This document shows positions 1 to 10,893 of a DNA stretch of 64,000 bases, piece after piece. Numbering within the stretch: position 1 is the first letter of the stretch; each line of letters opens with the position of its first letter. A program made the position numbers and the translations under genes. The notes beneath the pieces were generated by a model. That model saw nothing but the letters and a program-made list of their open reading frames with translations, searched no databases and was not told where the DNA came from. The stretch comes from Lasiosphaeris hirsuta (taxonomy: Eukaryota > Ascomycota > Sordariomycetes > Sordariales > Lasiosphaeriaceae): positions 8,308,001-8,372,000 of the forward strand of contig JAUKUA010000001.1 in NCBI GenBank assembly GCA_030549175.1, given 5' to 3'.

Positions 1-2
1 AG

Positions 3-588
3 GAAAGCGCTTTCCACTGTAAGTTTGGTGTTCTCCTAGATGGCCACCTCGAGCAGCAAGAAAGGATGAAGGCTAATATTTTGAGCGTAAGGACGGCGTG
101 GGCATTGTTGACATTGGCAGTCGTGCGAGCGGAGCAGGGCGACTTGTACCAAGCGTGGGAGCTCCTGTCCGAGAGCATGCAGCTCCACAGGGATACCCTT
201 GGCGAGACGCACATGAAGACATTGGCGTGCTATTACAGGGCGGCATGGGTTTGGCATCGGATGGGCCAGCTTCAGCCAGCAGAGTATGTTCAGCGTGTTC
301 CGCTGCAGCGATGCGCCATTCGTATCAGGCAAAGCATGCTAACAAGAGCCTAGGAAACTTTTGAGATTGGTCCTCGAGAAATACGAGGAGACGCCGGACG
401 AGCATAAGGCAGAGATTGCCAGAACCAAATTCAAGCTCTCGCAGGTGCTCGAACAACAAGGAGATGAAACCTGGTCCGCCGTGAGAGGCAAGGCGATCGG
501 GATGCTAAGAGAGATATGGACCGAGGGTAAATCGGGAATGCCATGCGAGAGGGACTTTGACGACTGCGTAGTCTATTTCCTGCGATGA
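3..588 (+). CDS. TPR-repeat protein, 3' end (5' truncated by window edge)
   Basis: The frame is already open at the window edge, so the true start lies upstream. Exon 1 runs to 283 and exon 2 is 354-588. The 284-353 intron (70 nt) has a GTATGT donor, a GCTAAC branch site and a TAG acceptor. Splicing joins ...GQLQPAE to KLLRLVLEKYEE... and restores a continuous helical-repeat frame; without splicing the frame stops at 351-353. The spliced protein shows two or three kinesin-light-chain-like TPR units (motifs such as HRDTLGETHMKTLACYYRAA) and then a short divergent C terminus. In fungi such repeats usually form the C-terminal sensor of NACHT/NB-ARC proteins or stand alone as TPR proteins. The N-terminal effector or ATPase part would be off-window, so the class cannot be decided here. 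Confidence 0.75.
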
Positions 589-944
589 CTTCATGTGGGC
601 AGGGCAAATCTAGAAACAAGCCAGCTATAGGGGGCCCAGGTGAGTCGGCTGCGCAGGCACAAAACCTATCACTCCGATTTCATGGTTTTAATTTAGTAGC
701 ATTAGACTTGGCGCATATATCCCGGCCTCACAGCTGCAGGACCCTCTTTCAGCGACTTCAGCCACCGTTTTATGGTGGTACAGCCTACACCCGAGTCGCA
801 AAGATCATTGTCACAATGTCTCTATTTGTAACAGGGTCTTGTGAGCTCTATAAGTAGGGCACGAGGAGTTGTTCTTTGCAAGTGTTGGTCCGATCAGAGG
901 AAGTCCTGAGTCATAGAGGTAGAAGGAACAACAAGAGGGTTCAG
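589..944. other. gene-free stretch
   Basis: This lies between the TPR gene and the HET remnant. The short open frames have no recognisable domain or splice structure, and I see no RNA gene or repeat. Confidence 0.4.
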
Positions 945-1862
945 AGTGTCAATTCTAGCCCTTCGGCTTCACTGGAGAGGGCAGCGAGGCGGTCGGAAGA
1001 AAAGGTCAACTTTCTCTTCATGTACTCCTCGACGGATTCGTACCACAAGTCAAAAAGACCGGCACCGGCCTGGGAGATATGCACCAGCACCCGCAAAAGT
1101 GCGTGGTCTTACAATACCACTGGATCTCGTCGTATGCAAATGAGAGAGCCCGCGGCGGCATGATCGGTTCTTGAAAGGTCCGGTCACGTACAGCTTCAGA
1201 AGCTCTCCGGAAATCGGATCGCCGACATCGATGACACGACAGGGGAGGAGAGGGAGCCCTCGCTGCTGGAGACAGGCGCTGTTCTGTCCATCACAGCTAT
1301 CGACGAGGCGACGGACCAATTCCATGTCTTCGGAGGACCCAGGGTCCGGGAGAGGGTGGGAGGGGTGTGAAGAGCAACCAAGGATTGGAGGACCTATTCC
1401 TACAGTATCACAATTTCTTAGCCGCGAGTTCGATCCTTGACTCTGGAGAAGCAGAGGCTACTGCCATACCAAAGACAGTGTGAATCGGGACATAGTGTCG
1501 GCACGGCCGTACCAAATTTTCCTGTGATCCGCAAGCCAATTTTCCTTATCCATTTTCCAGATCTTGTGGCCCTCATCCACCATGGTATCGCCCAATATGA
1601 GAGATAGGCCGCCGCAGATGAGGGCGCAGATAGGGCAGCCATTCTTGGCCGACTCGCGGAATCGCGCGCATGGCCCTTTGGCACGATCGAACGCCTTACA
1701 AGTCGCGCACTCGACAACGTTATTCGCCGAAAGGCCACCGTGTGCTTCCCATTTATCAAAGCTGTTGCTGGGCATGTTCGAGGTGGCCTGAAGCGTCGGT
1801 GTTGAGGGCTCAGAATAAAGGTCGTGGTGATGATAAAGAGAGTCGGTCCGCAATGTGAGCAC
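945..1862 (-). pseudogene. HET-domain gene with the core deleted
   Basis: Three pieces of a heterokaryon-incompatibility (HET) protein follow each other on the minus strand. The N terminus (1862 down to 1458) carries the usual paired-Cys segment (CATCKAFD, then NGCPICALI). Near 1260-1180 comes the pre-core segment LPCRVIDVGDPISGELLKLY. Near 1170-945 come the post-core segments FQEPIMPPRALSFAYDEIQW and WYESVEEYMKRKLTFSSDR, typical of the part just after the RGWTFQE motif and the following helix. The central HET core (LSHCWG through the SLCI/D region) is missing: the text passes from the pre-core segment straight to the FQE motif, in a different frame. With at least one frame change and no core, the product cannot be a working HET protein. 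Family assignment is from motif memory. Confidence 0.65.
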
Positions 1863-3102
1863 AATGCTCGACGCAATGAGGAAATCACATTGCGCCTGTC
1901 TGTTTTGAGTTTGGCGCCATTATATCGACATCGGACTTTCTGTTCGGTACTCAGCCGCAGCTGCTGCCGAGATTTGAATACCAGCAGTTTGTCCACGGGG
2001 GTGCCACTGCAAGTCCGGCCAATCGGAGGATGTCTCCACCATTGTTTCCCCCAGATCACAAGGTATTGCCGATCACCAAGCTTCCGCCTCAACTCGGAGC
2101 ACGGAGCATGAAGAAGGGCAAGAGTCCTGACAGCAAGAGCTGAGGGGTGGGTTAGTAGATAGTTTCTGTGTAACAGTGAGGAGAATGGTATGCCTGACAA
2201 AGAGTTCATATTATCCTGGAAAGACTCGGACTCGAGAGGACAGATTCTTTCAAGTTCCTAAAATTCAGACGCACGCTCGATACAAGTAACAAGAGAGACA
2301 AGTGCAAACTGGGTACGAGTCAAGGGACAAGAAATTGGGCATCGACTAGGTACTTGATAGGTAGGCGAAGTAATAAAAATTGATTTCTTCTCTTTGGGTT
2401 TAATAGGTGGCTAATAATGGGCTATTGGGGGAACCGATGCCTCAGACCTTATTCTAGCGCCAAAGCACGACATGAAATGTCGCTGTCCAGTCTTTTGTAG
2501 TATCCCCTGCTTCCTCTCACAAGGACTACTGCCGAGCACTCACGTATGCAATACGAAGCACACCAACCACAATATGAATCCATTGATGCTTCCCTCCGGG
2601 TCTGAAAGTCCAAGACTGGAGCGGTGATGTGTGGTGCCACAGTCATGACTTGTCTGTGTGGCGCATCGAATACGAGGAATTAGCATCCCTGTTAAGCATT
2701 GGCAAGCAGTCCGGCCAATGAAGGGAAACTATGGAGTCACCCGATCTTGCTTCCTCGCTACCACTACTCCAGCGACGGCACCAAGGATGCTACCCCGCGC
2801 TCCCATTCAGCCGCTTCTGCCACCACACCATAATGTGGTGTGCCTCCCAAGCCTTATACGGACTTTGACAGCTGTCAATCACATGGCTCTCCTGCAAGGT
2901 ACGCTGCTCGGTGTAGATATTGTGGGGAAGCCACCACTTGTCACCGAGTTTATATCAGCGCGGCCTTCGCTGCCAAGTGCGGGCTCCAGGATCACATCCT
3001 TTTTTTTTTTACTTGCAGCTTTAACTTCCACAATCACAGTTCACCGAAGCTCGTATTTCCCGAAATTCATCGGGCAAAGCCATAATCAACAAAGTGCGCA
3101 AT
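1863..3102. other. gene-free stretch
   Basis: Open frames here, including one of about 150 codons at 2658-3119, are compositionally mixed, lack homology I recognise and overlap the start of the next spliced gene. Nothing is supported. Confidence 0.4.
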
Positions 3103-3816
3103 ATGTGGAGACTCGTTGAAGTCGTTGTACTTGGCGCTACGGTGTAAGTCTAATGAATATCGCATTTCACACCTTCTACGTATATTTCCATATATCGAGA
3201 ATACTGAATACACATCACAGCATCTTCCCGACCATGGCCCAAACACTGGTGTACCCCACGGAGTACTACTTCACGACAACGATAACGGCGCCGCCCGACC
3301 CGACAGCGACGGGGTGTCCGACCATCACGGCGACTACCAACCAGTGCCGAACCTGCGCATATCCAATGTGCCTGGTGTTGAGCACCTTGACTCAGGGGTG
3401 CAGCTGCCCGGAGACCGTGGCAACGGCGTTTACCTCGCACCCGTGCGATCAGCGGTGCGGAGGAATCGGATGTTCGACGAGCTGGAGCATTGTGTCCGTT
3501 CCAAGTTGCGCATCGTCTTCCAGGTCTGGCTTTGGTCCTCCCCTGCTGCCCGAGTCGCTCAAGTTCTAACATTTCTCCCAGCTCGCACAGCATCTCGATT
3601 TCGGTTTCCAAGTCCAGCGCCAGCTCCACGTCCACAGCCAAATCCGATTCGGTCTGCACTTCATCGGGCACACCTCTACCGCCGCCGCCTTCGCCGACAC
3701 CCAAGCACTCAAACGGCACTTTGAGCTCTGTTCGGACCCCGCCGCTGCCGAGTACCACTTCAGCCGCTGTAGTCGCTAATGGGGCAAGAAGACTTACTCC
3801 TTTCAAACTTTGGTAA
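3103..3816 (+). CDS. secreted Cys/Thr/Ser-rich protein, three exons
   Basis: Exons are 3103-3143, 3221-3523 and 3582-3816, giving 192 aa. Intron 1 has a GTAAGT donor and ends CACAG; intron 2 has a weaker GTCTGG donor, a CTAAC branch site and a CCCAG acceptor. The 41-nt first exon supplies a signal peptide (MWRLVEVVVLGATV, probable cleavage after TMAQ). The mature part has a Thr-rich start (YYFTTTITAP), a core with about ten Cys (NQCRTCAYPMCLV, GCSCPE, HPCDQRCGGIGCS), then a Ser-rich linker and a short end (RRLTPFKLW). The pattern matches a common family of fungal secreted Cys-rich proteins with a Ser/Thr tail. No enzyme motif is visible; a cell-wall or extracellular role is an inference. A start at the internal ATG (3234) would drop the signal peptide. 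Confidence 0.7.
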
Positions 3817-4600
3817 ATGGTTGTGCAACGTTACTCGGAGAAACCTATCATCTAGGGTCTCCTAGCCATGGCGGAGAATTTTCAAGTCTGTCTCCGTCTC
3901 GAAAAAGTCCTAAGCCGTACGGTAGATAAGCTGAATTTGGGCTGCACACTGCTGTGCATACAGCTAGGAGCGAAATTAGAGAGTCCTGTCGCTTGAAGTC
4001 TTTAAAAATGCACAACGCGCTGACAAACAATGTGTAATTATTTTGTTTCTATTCCAGGGGTACCAATTACCCCAGAGCAGTGTATCATCAAACCTTGACG
4101 GACGAATCTGGGTACCTGGAGGAAGTGAACCCATGTCTGATGCACGCTGTTTTCGACAACGGTGTCCAAGACAACAATGATAAATGGCCATAGGTACCTA
4201 GGCATATTTCTAAGAAGCAATGCTTCTATCAGATAATTACAAATCTCTTGGGCTCTCCCAGAGGCCCAGAGAAAATTGTGTTCTCATCTTCACTCCAGTA
4301 GTATTGCTCAAATTACCCAAGTCGTTCAAATACAGCAACATCCCCATCAGAAGTTCCACTTGGCCCCAAGGCTAGACCAAGATCAACGCGGGCGCTGCCA
4401 TCAAGCCCGACATGAGAGAATCCTGTTACAGATCCACGACAAAATATTGCGGCCCATACCCCATCGGGTTTGAACCTGGAGTATTTCAAACAGGGTGGCG
4501 GCCTACCATCAAGCTCCTGGATTTTAAGGCTCATAGGGGGGGTCTTTTTGACAGGGTGGCACTTTAGAGAGGGTAGTAGGGGGGAGGAGGTCACCAAAGG
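3817..4600. other. gene-free stretch
   Basis: I see no supported gene. An isolated ATCAGATAA GATA site lies at 4228-4236; about one such match is expected by chance in 64 kb, so no function is claimed. Confidence 0.35.
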
Positions 4601-4619
4601 AGCTAAACAACCGATAAAA

Positions 4620-5400
4620 TGGACAACCAGCAAGGTCTAATGGCCCTCAGCTCCTCCACAACATCATCGATACCCTGATTGTCGTCTTACTTGGCAGCGC
4701 GAATTGCTCTAGCGACTTGGTGGGCGATGCGCAAGAGGGTAGCGTCGTCGTCCTCATCTTCATCGCCATCGCCATCTCCATTACTGAGCTCGTCGGCAAA
4801 CTACTTCAAACAGAACGGATTTAGCTTTTGCAGCCCCGGCCGGCCAAGACGTGCTGGAAGAAATTCGTCTCGATCTGAAGAGGTGAAGCTGGCGCGCCGC
4901 AACTACGGCCTAGAACCTCGGCGCACAAGTCTCGGAGGATCGAGTTAGTGTGCGACTGGAAGGTGTTACCTGCCTCGATATCTTACCTGTTACCTGTGAG
5001 CTGCCGCCGTAAATTCATGAAAGACAATCTTCGTCCTGAGTCACCTAGGCCTCCCGCCAGCAACCATATCAATCCGGGTGATACCTTCTCAAGTAACACC
5101 GTCCCCCAAATGATGAGCCGGCTCCCGAAATCTATTTACCCCCCCCCAAACCCCCTTCTGAACCCTCAACTTCACACAGCTTGCAGACTTGGCGCTGACC
5201 GACATTGGCCAGCCGCTCCAGTCGCGACCGAAATTCGGTGATCTCGATGCGGGTGACTTTTTCGATAATACCGCGGTAGACTTCTATAACAGAGGGCTGC
5301 TTCACATCATCGTTGATCTGGCGCTGGCAGTTACTGCACGATATCTTCCCAACTGTATTCAAACACCAAGGGAGAGAGCATTCAGGGGCTTGGAAATATC
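4620..5400 (-). pseudogene. degenerate coding remnant of unknown family
   Basis: Reading the minus strand, coding-like segments appear in order but in different frames. One at about 5360-5150 has a CxxC start (ISCSNCQRQINDD) and a second Cys pair (VCKLCE). One at about 4960-4830 reads FQSHTNSILRDLCAEVLGRS. One at about 4800-4620 has an acidic run (DGDGDEDEDDD) followed by the helix LLRIAHQVARAIRAAK, an in-frame stop, and then DDNQGIDDVVEELRAIR. The residue composition is protein-like, but stops and frame changes interrupt it. Some of these could be introns: a TAG directly before the acidic segment could be an acceptor. I do not recognise the family. Confidence 0.35.
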
Positions 5401-5739
5401 TTCTAGTTATGGGATTGCCACGCTCACAACGACCTAGAGCACCCGGTAAGCTAACGACTTTCGGATGAAACTCTTTTTTCCTCTAGGAAGCGAGTACCTA
5501 GTATGTACCTAGGCACCTATGATAAGTGGTTTGGTGTAGAATGCCCCCCCACAACGGCTGTTACCCAAACGCGCCGCCGACGATATCAGTACTATGACTC
5601 TCGCCAATATTTCCATAAGCAATTTTTGTGGGCTTGCATACTCCTAAGCTGCTGCTGCCTTAGCCTGAGCCGTAGTGATCCCAGTGTGGGTGGTTGCTAC
5701 ACAGCCTCTAGGCCATATTTCGGCCACCCGGGCTAAACT

Positions 5740-7290
5740 TGCCATTTTCTAAGGGTACTAGCAGGAATCTTCGTTTCATGTGAGGCACGCAAATTTACAA
5801 AAATAGAAACTAGGTTTGCGTATTTTAAATTCCTGACTTGGAACTAGTCAACAGCGGTTACCGATTCCTACCCAGCTTTCAGTATCATGTAGAATAGGTC
5901 GCTTTCGTCTATTTCACCTTAAGTGTACCCTAGTGTCACTACTACTTTTAATGAAAAAGCTTACCCTATCGGCCACCTCCTATCCCAAAGCCCGATCTCG
6001 TGCTTGTAGTAGTAGAATCAAAGTAGCTCTAACTATACGAGTGACGACGCTAAGGATTAGTAGTATACGTTATTGTAGTTCCAGTAAGCTATAACTTATA
6101 GGATTATAGATTTCCAGTTGCCCGAGTGGCGTTGGTTGATGTTACCGACGGGAAGTGGTTAACGTTTCCCAGCCTCGGCACTTGGGACGTTCGAGGTCCG
6201 CTAACACCCTTGCCTCTGGTTTATAACCGCGGTAAGCAGAATATGGGCTCCTCGCGCGCGCTTTCCTAAGACTTTAAACTAATATATTTGCCCGACCGTA
6301 GGGAGCGACATCAATCTAACCTTCCCGGAAGATAAGGCGGGGCTTACCCAAAGACAAAAGACAGGTATTATATACGACTTTAGCTCAATCTACGGAGGGA
6401 ACGGCGACGGTCTTAACAACTATGCCGGCCCTCCTATCCCGTATTTTCACACTTTTTGCAAAAGGAAATTCCTCTTACCTACGGGGCTAGACCACTTATA
6501 TATTACCCCATATGCTATATACGACAGGAGGGGTAAGGAAAACGAAAGAAATGGTCAACTGGAGAAACGAGGGGGGAAGAATATTTTAAAGGTTAGATTA
6601 CAGTGGTGATTTGTAATATCTTACGCTCACTTCGCCTAGGACCCTGGAGACCGCCTCTACGTCCTTAAAATCTCCGACTAGGTTACTCCTTACCCTAGTT
6701 CCCCTTTCCATAACTCCTCTAATTATCCTAATAGGGGTTACTTACTCTCTCTATATATATATCCGGCGGTTATATAATCTTTATCGATAGCAGATCCCCT
6801 ATCTCACTTATAATATTACTATCCTCTCGGTGAAACTTCTTCTCTATAGCTCTTAGGAGAGTGAAAACGGCCAGGCAAAGCTCGACTATCTCGAGATACA
6901 CTCGGGACTTAAAATGCGCTTAAGACTTGAGATTAAAGCTTCGGGATACCTCTTCTTCTCTATAGGGAACTGAAAGGATGAGTATTTTCCCTTTGAGGCT
7001 GAAGAGGAACCACCCACATTATGTACCAATACTTAAGCGAAAATTTCTTGGCGATCTGAGTGGCTAGAATCTTCCCAAAATACAACTATTCTTACTACTG
7101 TGTTTTCAGAACACACTTCTCGGCATGTGAAAGACACTCCCTACTTTGTATATATAGTCCACGGCCTACGCCCACCTCTTCGGCTCAGGCTAGGTTAAAG
7201 CCTTGCACGGTTGCCAGTTCTTACTCGCCCTCTTATCGAAACCATTGTAACCACCTTGGTCAGACGTGCCTGCATTTCCTCACACAGTGG
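5740..7290. other. AT-rich, ORF-poor block, RIP-like
   Basis: There is almost no open reading frame longer than 50 codons on either strand, and TpA steps are plentiful. This is what RIP-mutated transposon relics look like in Sordariomycetes. No transposase, reverse transcriptase or terminal repeat can still be read. A possible tRNA-derived internal promoter pair inside it is listed separately. Confidence 0.5.
6117..6205 (+). other. tRNA-like A-box/B-box pair (possible SINE relic or tRNA pseudogene)
   Basis: TGCCCGAGTGG resembles a pol III A box and GTTCGAGGTCC, about 60 nt downstream, resembles a B box (consensus GGTTCGANTCC). I could not fold a convincing cloverleaf and saw no clear acceptor-stem pairing, so a working tRNA gene is unlikely. 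A decayed tRNA-derived SINE is the alternative. Confidence 0.25.
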
Positions 7291-7440
7291 CATCAGTAGC
7301 TCAGAAAGTAGGCTCAGTGGCCCGAGTTGGATCCAGTGGCCTTTAAGTGGGACCATTAGCTCGAGGTGGGTTCAGTGGCCAAGAAACAGGTTCAGAGCCT
7401 AGCACAGCCCAAAGGTGGGATCTGCAGTCCAAAAGTGTCG
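7285..7440 (+). repeat. degenerate ~20-bp tandem repeat
   Basis: Units related to GTGGGNTCAGTGGCCNAGA recur about six or seven times (for example GGCTCAGTGGCCCGAG, GGATCCAGTGGCC, GGGTTCAGTGGCCAAG, GGTTCAGAGCCTAG), with point changes and variable length. It is an old minisatellite inside the gene-poor block. Confidence 0.55.
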
Positions 7441-8806
7441 AATCCAGAGTACCATATTTCTGACACGTAGTTCAGGAAATCCGGCCAAGTAGTCGTATAT
7501 TATGACCCTACAGTCACGTACACGAAGGGCCTCTGGGGTGGACCGTTAGTGGCCAGCTCGGTCCCAGCGACGGGTACCCCACACCCCTTCAGACCTCTAT
7601 AGTTTACCTGGACTACCTAGATTTAACGTATGAACCCTCTAGAGTTAGGACTGTAACACGAACCTGTTTGCCCTATACTCGGTTTAGTCTAGGAATTAGG
7701 GCTAGGGTTTGTATATGTACCTCCAGTACAGAGGGCCCTACCAAAAGTCCTACTCACCGCCATTTTATTCCGATAGGCAAAACTTTTCGGCCACTAAAAA
7801 GCCGCTGGAGAATCAAAATAATCCCAAAAACACTATCCAGACGACTAACAGCACTATTATTAAGGAGGGTGTCATTGTCTACAATGAGGAAGCGTCTTCT
7901 TTCTACTATGTACATCCTCCACCCCCACTTTTCCCTCTCACCGTCTTCCAGCCACAAGTGGCAAGGTCACCAAAATACCGTATACTTATTATTGAATTTC
8001 TACGCAAGCTCAAACCCTGACTCTTCATCTTATTGGCGCACCTTATCAGCAGATTCAAAAAATCACTGGTATAAACAAAGCCGTCGTCCACAGGCTTCCA
8101 TGAGACCATTGGAATGCGGGGTGGTGCTGAGGAGCCAAATACTGGGAGGGCCTCCTGAAGGTCAAAAATACAGGGGGAGGTGAAGAGCCCCCCCCCCCCC
8201 CCCCCCCCACAAAAAAAAACTGCTTAATTAGGAAAAGGCGGTGAGCAGGACTTTTGGCATGGTCCTCCGTACAGAACGGACCTTTCGGCAATAAAGTATA
8301 GATACAATGATTATTGTTGTTGAGTGACGGAACAATTATGGCTCACAGTGGTCTTTATTTGCGATGCGGGCTCGCCCGCGAGTAAGGCGGTCTTTGTCAA
8401 AATTGCGTAAAGAAGTCCACAACCGTAATAAGGCACATTTCACTGTACGCCGCGTTTGAGATCAGGGTTGCCGCTGAGTTTCGGGAGTCTAGGAGTCCGA
8501 TGAAAATGTCAAAGTTAAAATCAAGATTAACCGACAATAACGGGATTTCAGCCGAACCTTTACCACTGAATGCTAATAATGTTGACCCGTACTCTCTGAG
8601 AAGAGTGTACAGGTAGAAGGAGAGGCACATTGGTTTATAAGAACTAAGAAGGAAGGCCAGATAAACCATTTGCTTGCAAATTACTTACTACCTCCCTACT
8701 TACCGTCGGCAGGATCACACACAGTACTAATACTAATAGAACCGCATCTTCGTCCATGCTCCCTGTAGACATCCTACATAATTCAGCCGACTAAGTAGCT
8801 CATAAG
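7441..8806. other. gene-free stretch with poly-C tract
   Basis: No supportable gene. A C-run followed by an A-run lies near 8190-8219. The open frames at 7668-8183 and 8397-8669 (minus) look random. Confidence 0.4.
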
Positions 8807-9553
8807 TCACCGCCATTGGCTATTCCCCTGTTGCGTCTGTCCGACGGCATCATGGAGCCTCTTGATAGCCGGGTGTATGCCAAGCACAGCTTCAAAAACA
8901 TCGGTCAAGCCCACAGCCCTGACGAACTCCAAGATACTCACTAGGGTGAAATCAGCATACCCCGGCTTGTCACCATTGACAAATGGACCGGGAGTCGTCT
9001 CGATCCATTCGCCGAGCTCCTTCAGCCTAGGCTCCGCGATGGTCAGAGCTTCCAAACTCGGATGCTCCTCAACCCACTGCTCCACGGATATCCCCCACCT
9101 TGCCCTGCGTTGATAGACGAATCTCTCGATGCTGCGCTCCGGCAAGATGCCGAGGACGCGTCCGGCGGTAGTCTGAATGATCGGCCTGACTGCTGGCCCA
9201 AGGTATGATTTAAACTCGACCGAACGCGGCGAGGTGGCGAGCAGCGAGGGTTCGGGCTTCATCTTCTCGAGCGCTTGTATGATGTTTGGAGGCTCCATGT
9301 AGTATTGGGTAGCGCCAGATGCTGTCCGGACCTTGAGCACTGGGATCTCGTACGGCTCCAGCGGGTCATCCTTGGGTTTGAGAGTTGTTTGTGCAAACGT
9401 GGGGATGATGTCTGGGTACTGAATGTTCTCGATAGAGTAAGGGATTCCTTTATAATGAAGGCAATAGAGGATTCTGAGGACATGATGAGACCATGTTGTG
9501 TCGTCTTTGTTTGGGGTGTTGAAAATTACGACGGTGTTGCTTTCGGAATCCAT
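8807..9553 (-). CDS. glutathione S-transferase-like protein
   Basis: This is an intact single exon of 248 aa. I chose the internal ATG at 9553 (MDSESNTVVIFNTPNKDD) because the upstream in-frame ATG adds 14 residues that do not fit the fold. The N-terminal half is thioredoxin-like: a first strand (VVIFNTP), a helix with LRILYCLHYKGIPYS, then EIPVLKV before strand 3. The C-terminal half is helical (ELGEWIETTPGPFVNGDKPG, then YADFTLVSILEFVRAVG), which is the GST C-domain pattern. It most resembles the fungal GST group related to bacterial LigE/beta-etherase GSTs. The substrate is unknown and the gene has no operon-like neighbours. It stands alone in a degenerate region yet is uninterrupted, which suggests it is still under selection. 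Confidence 0.8.
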   Translation of the reverse strand: MDSESNTVVIFNTPNKDDTTWSHHVLRILYCLHYKGIPYSIENIQYPDIIPTFAQTTLKPKDDPLEPYEIPVLKVRTASGATQYYMEPPNIIQALEKMKPEPSLLATSPRSVEFKSYLGPAVRPIIQTTAGRVLGILPERSIERFVYQRRARWGISVEQWVEEHPSLEALTIAEPRLKELGEWIETTPGPFVNGDKPGYADFTLVSILEFVRAVGLTDVFEAVLGIHPAIKRLHDAVGQTQQGNSQWR

Positions 9554-9900
9554 TTCGCCGGAAAACTTTGTAAATGTCAGGTATAATAAATCCATGTAGC
9601 CTTGAGACTACTTGAACCGTTTTATGTCCGAGCGAGTACTATTTGGTACGTCTCCGCACTTTAGCCGGAGGATTCGCTCGGTGAGAGGTCATTTGACTAA
9701 CATTGCAGATCGTCTAAAAATAAATACCTGTAAATACTACAATGGTGCAGGAGGCGGCTGGAGCACGGAGACTTTCGATATCCTCCTTAGGCAGGGTGCT
9801 GACGTTAGTCATGGTAGTGGCCAGATGAGAGAGACAGGGCTGTAATTACTGGCTGTATTGGAACATCAGAAGCTGGAGAGGAAAAAAGAAGAATCGCGAA
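9554..9900. other. gene-free stretch, upstream side of the GST gene
   Basis: It holds the promoter side of the minus-strand GST gene. No motif stands out. Confidence 0.35.
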
Positions 9901-9903
9901 GCC

Positions 9904-9980
9904 GTGGGGCGCACACTAGATATAGGCGTGTGTGCCCCACGCCCAGATTGGGCCTAGCGTCATGGTGCCAATCCCGGGAG
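9904..9980 (+). repeat. dispersed repeat copy 1 with hairpin
   Basis: The outer arms GTGGGGCGCACAC (9904-9916) and GTGTGTGCCCCAC (9928-9940) are near-perfect inverted repeats around an 11-nt loop. A second hairpin, GATTGG...CCAATC, spans 9946-9973. The segment 9911-9973 recurs 170 nt downstream. Confidence 0.6.
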
Positions 9981-10080
9981 GAGGGGGGGGGGTGTGGTCG
10001 TTGGCATGAGGTAGTGGCGATAAGAGAAAATCACCAATCGCGTCCTCAGTTCCCCGTCGCGTTCACCACCACTTCGGGAC

Positions 10081-10150
10081 ACATACTAGATATAGGCGTA
10101 TATACTCCATGTCCGGATTGGACTTAGCGTTATAGCGCCAATCTGGGGTG
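10081..10150 (+). repeat. dispersed repeat copy 2, transition-mutated
   Basis: It aligns without gaps to 9911-9973. About 14 differences are C-to-T or G-to-A relative to copy 1 and two are transitions the other way. GCGTGTGTGCC in copy 1 is GCGTATATACT here, which is the TpG-to-TpA pattern of RIP. The GATTGG...CCAATC hairpin is kept; the outer hairpin is lost. Confidence 0.6.
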
Positions 10151-10880
10151 TGTATGGGTGTTGAAGTATAAGCCATGACCCTATACTAGTACCTAGTACT
10201 TCGTAACAGTTAGTCTATATGTTACAATCCTAACTCAGGTGTGGATACACGTTGGATAAGGGTGGTCCAGGTAAGCACCTGAGGTCTGAAGGGGTAGGTG
10301 TATGGAGAGTGTTGGGAACTGAGTGTACAGGAGGGTAATGGCCTTGGACGAAGTTGTCATACTCGTCGATAGGATCGCTCTCACAGGATATGAGAAATGT
10401 AAGGAAAGGCAGGTGCGCTTGATCAATGTGATCACATGTCACAAACTACCGCTGTACTAAAAAGCCCAGAACGTTCATCATTTCTCTGTAGTGGTAGTTG
10501 CTGTTTATCTACCATACCCCCTCAGCTCTAAAGATATCTTGAGGGTTTAGGGCTTGAGAATCTATCTCCTGGAGGCAGCTAAACTCCATTTGTGCCCGCA
10601 CCTCGTCTCGAACCCATGAGGTCTTGGCGCTTAAGCCGGGTGGCAAATTCTCTAAACGGCAAGCCAATCGAGGCACTGAGACTCTTAATTATCAGAAGCA
10701 CTGCACTTTTGATGGGGGTTGCAATTGTGTGATTGTATTGCTTATTCCACCTCTCTGGCCTGCGGCCAGAGTGGTGTTAGTTATAGTTGTATGTTTCTTT
10801 CAGGTACTTCAGGTGCTCAGCGTGGTAATTGGCCTCGAAGGAGGCCGGAGAGAAGGATACCTGCGTCTGGCCGAGGTTGT
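10151..10880. other. gene-free stretch
   Basis: No supported gene, RNA or repeat was seen between the repeat pair and the HET-WW remnant. Confidence 0.35.
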
Positions 10881-10893
10881 TCCACGTCTTTGT

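Noticed and set aside
2658..3119. 153-codon open frame with a hydrophobic patch
   Set aside because: The phenylalanine run comes from a T homopolymer, and the frame runs into the better-supported spliced secreted-protein gene.
4228..4236. ATCAGATAA site as part of the iron regulon
   Set aside because: It is isolated, with no siderophore gene within 18 kb; one chance match is expected in this window.
7280..7440. Possible CRISPR-like array
   Set aside because: Units are too short, degenerate and without spacers; the host is a fungus.
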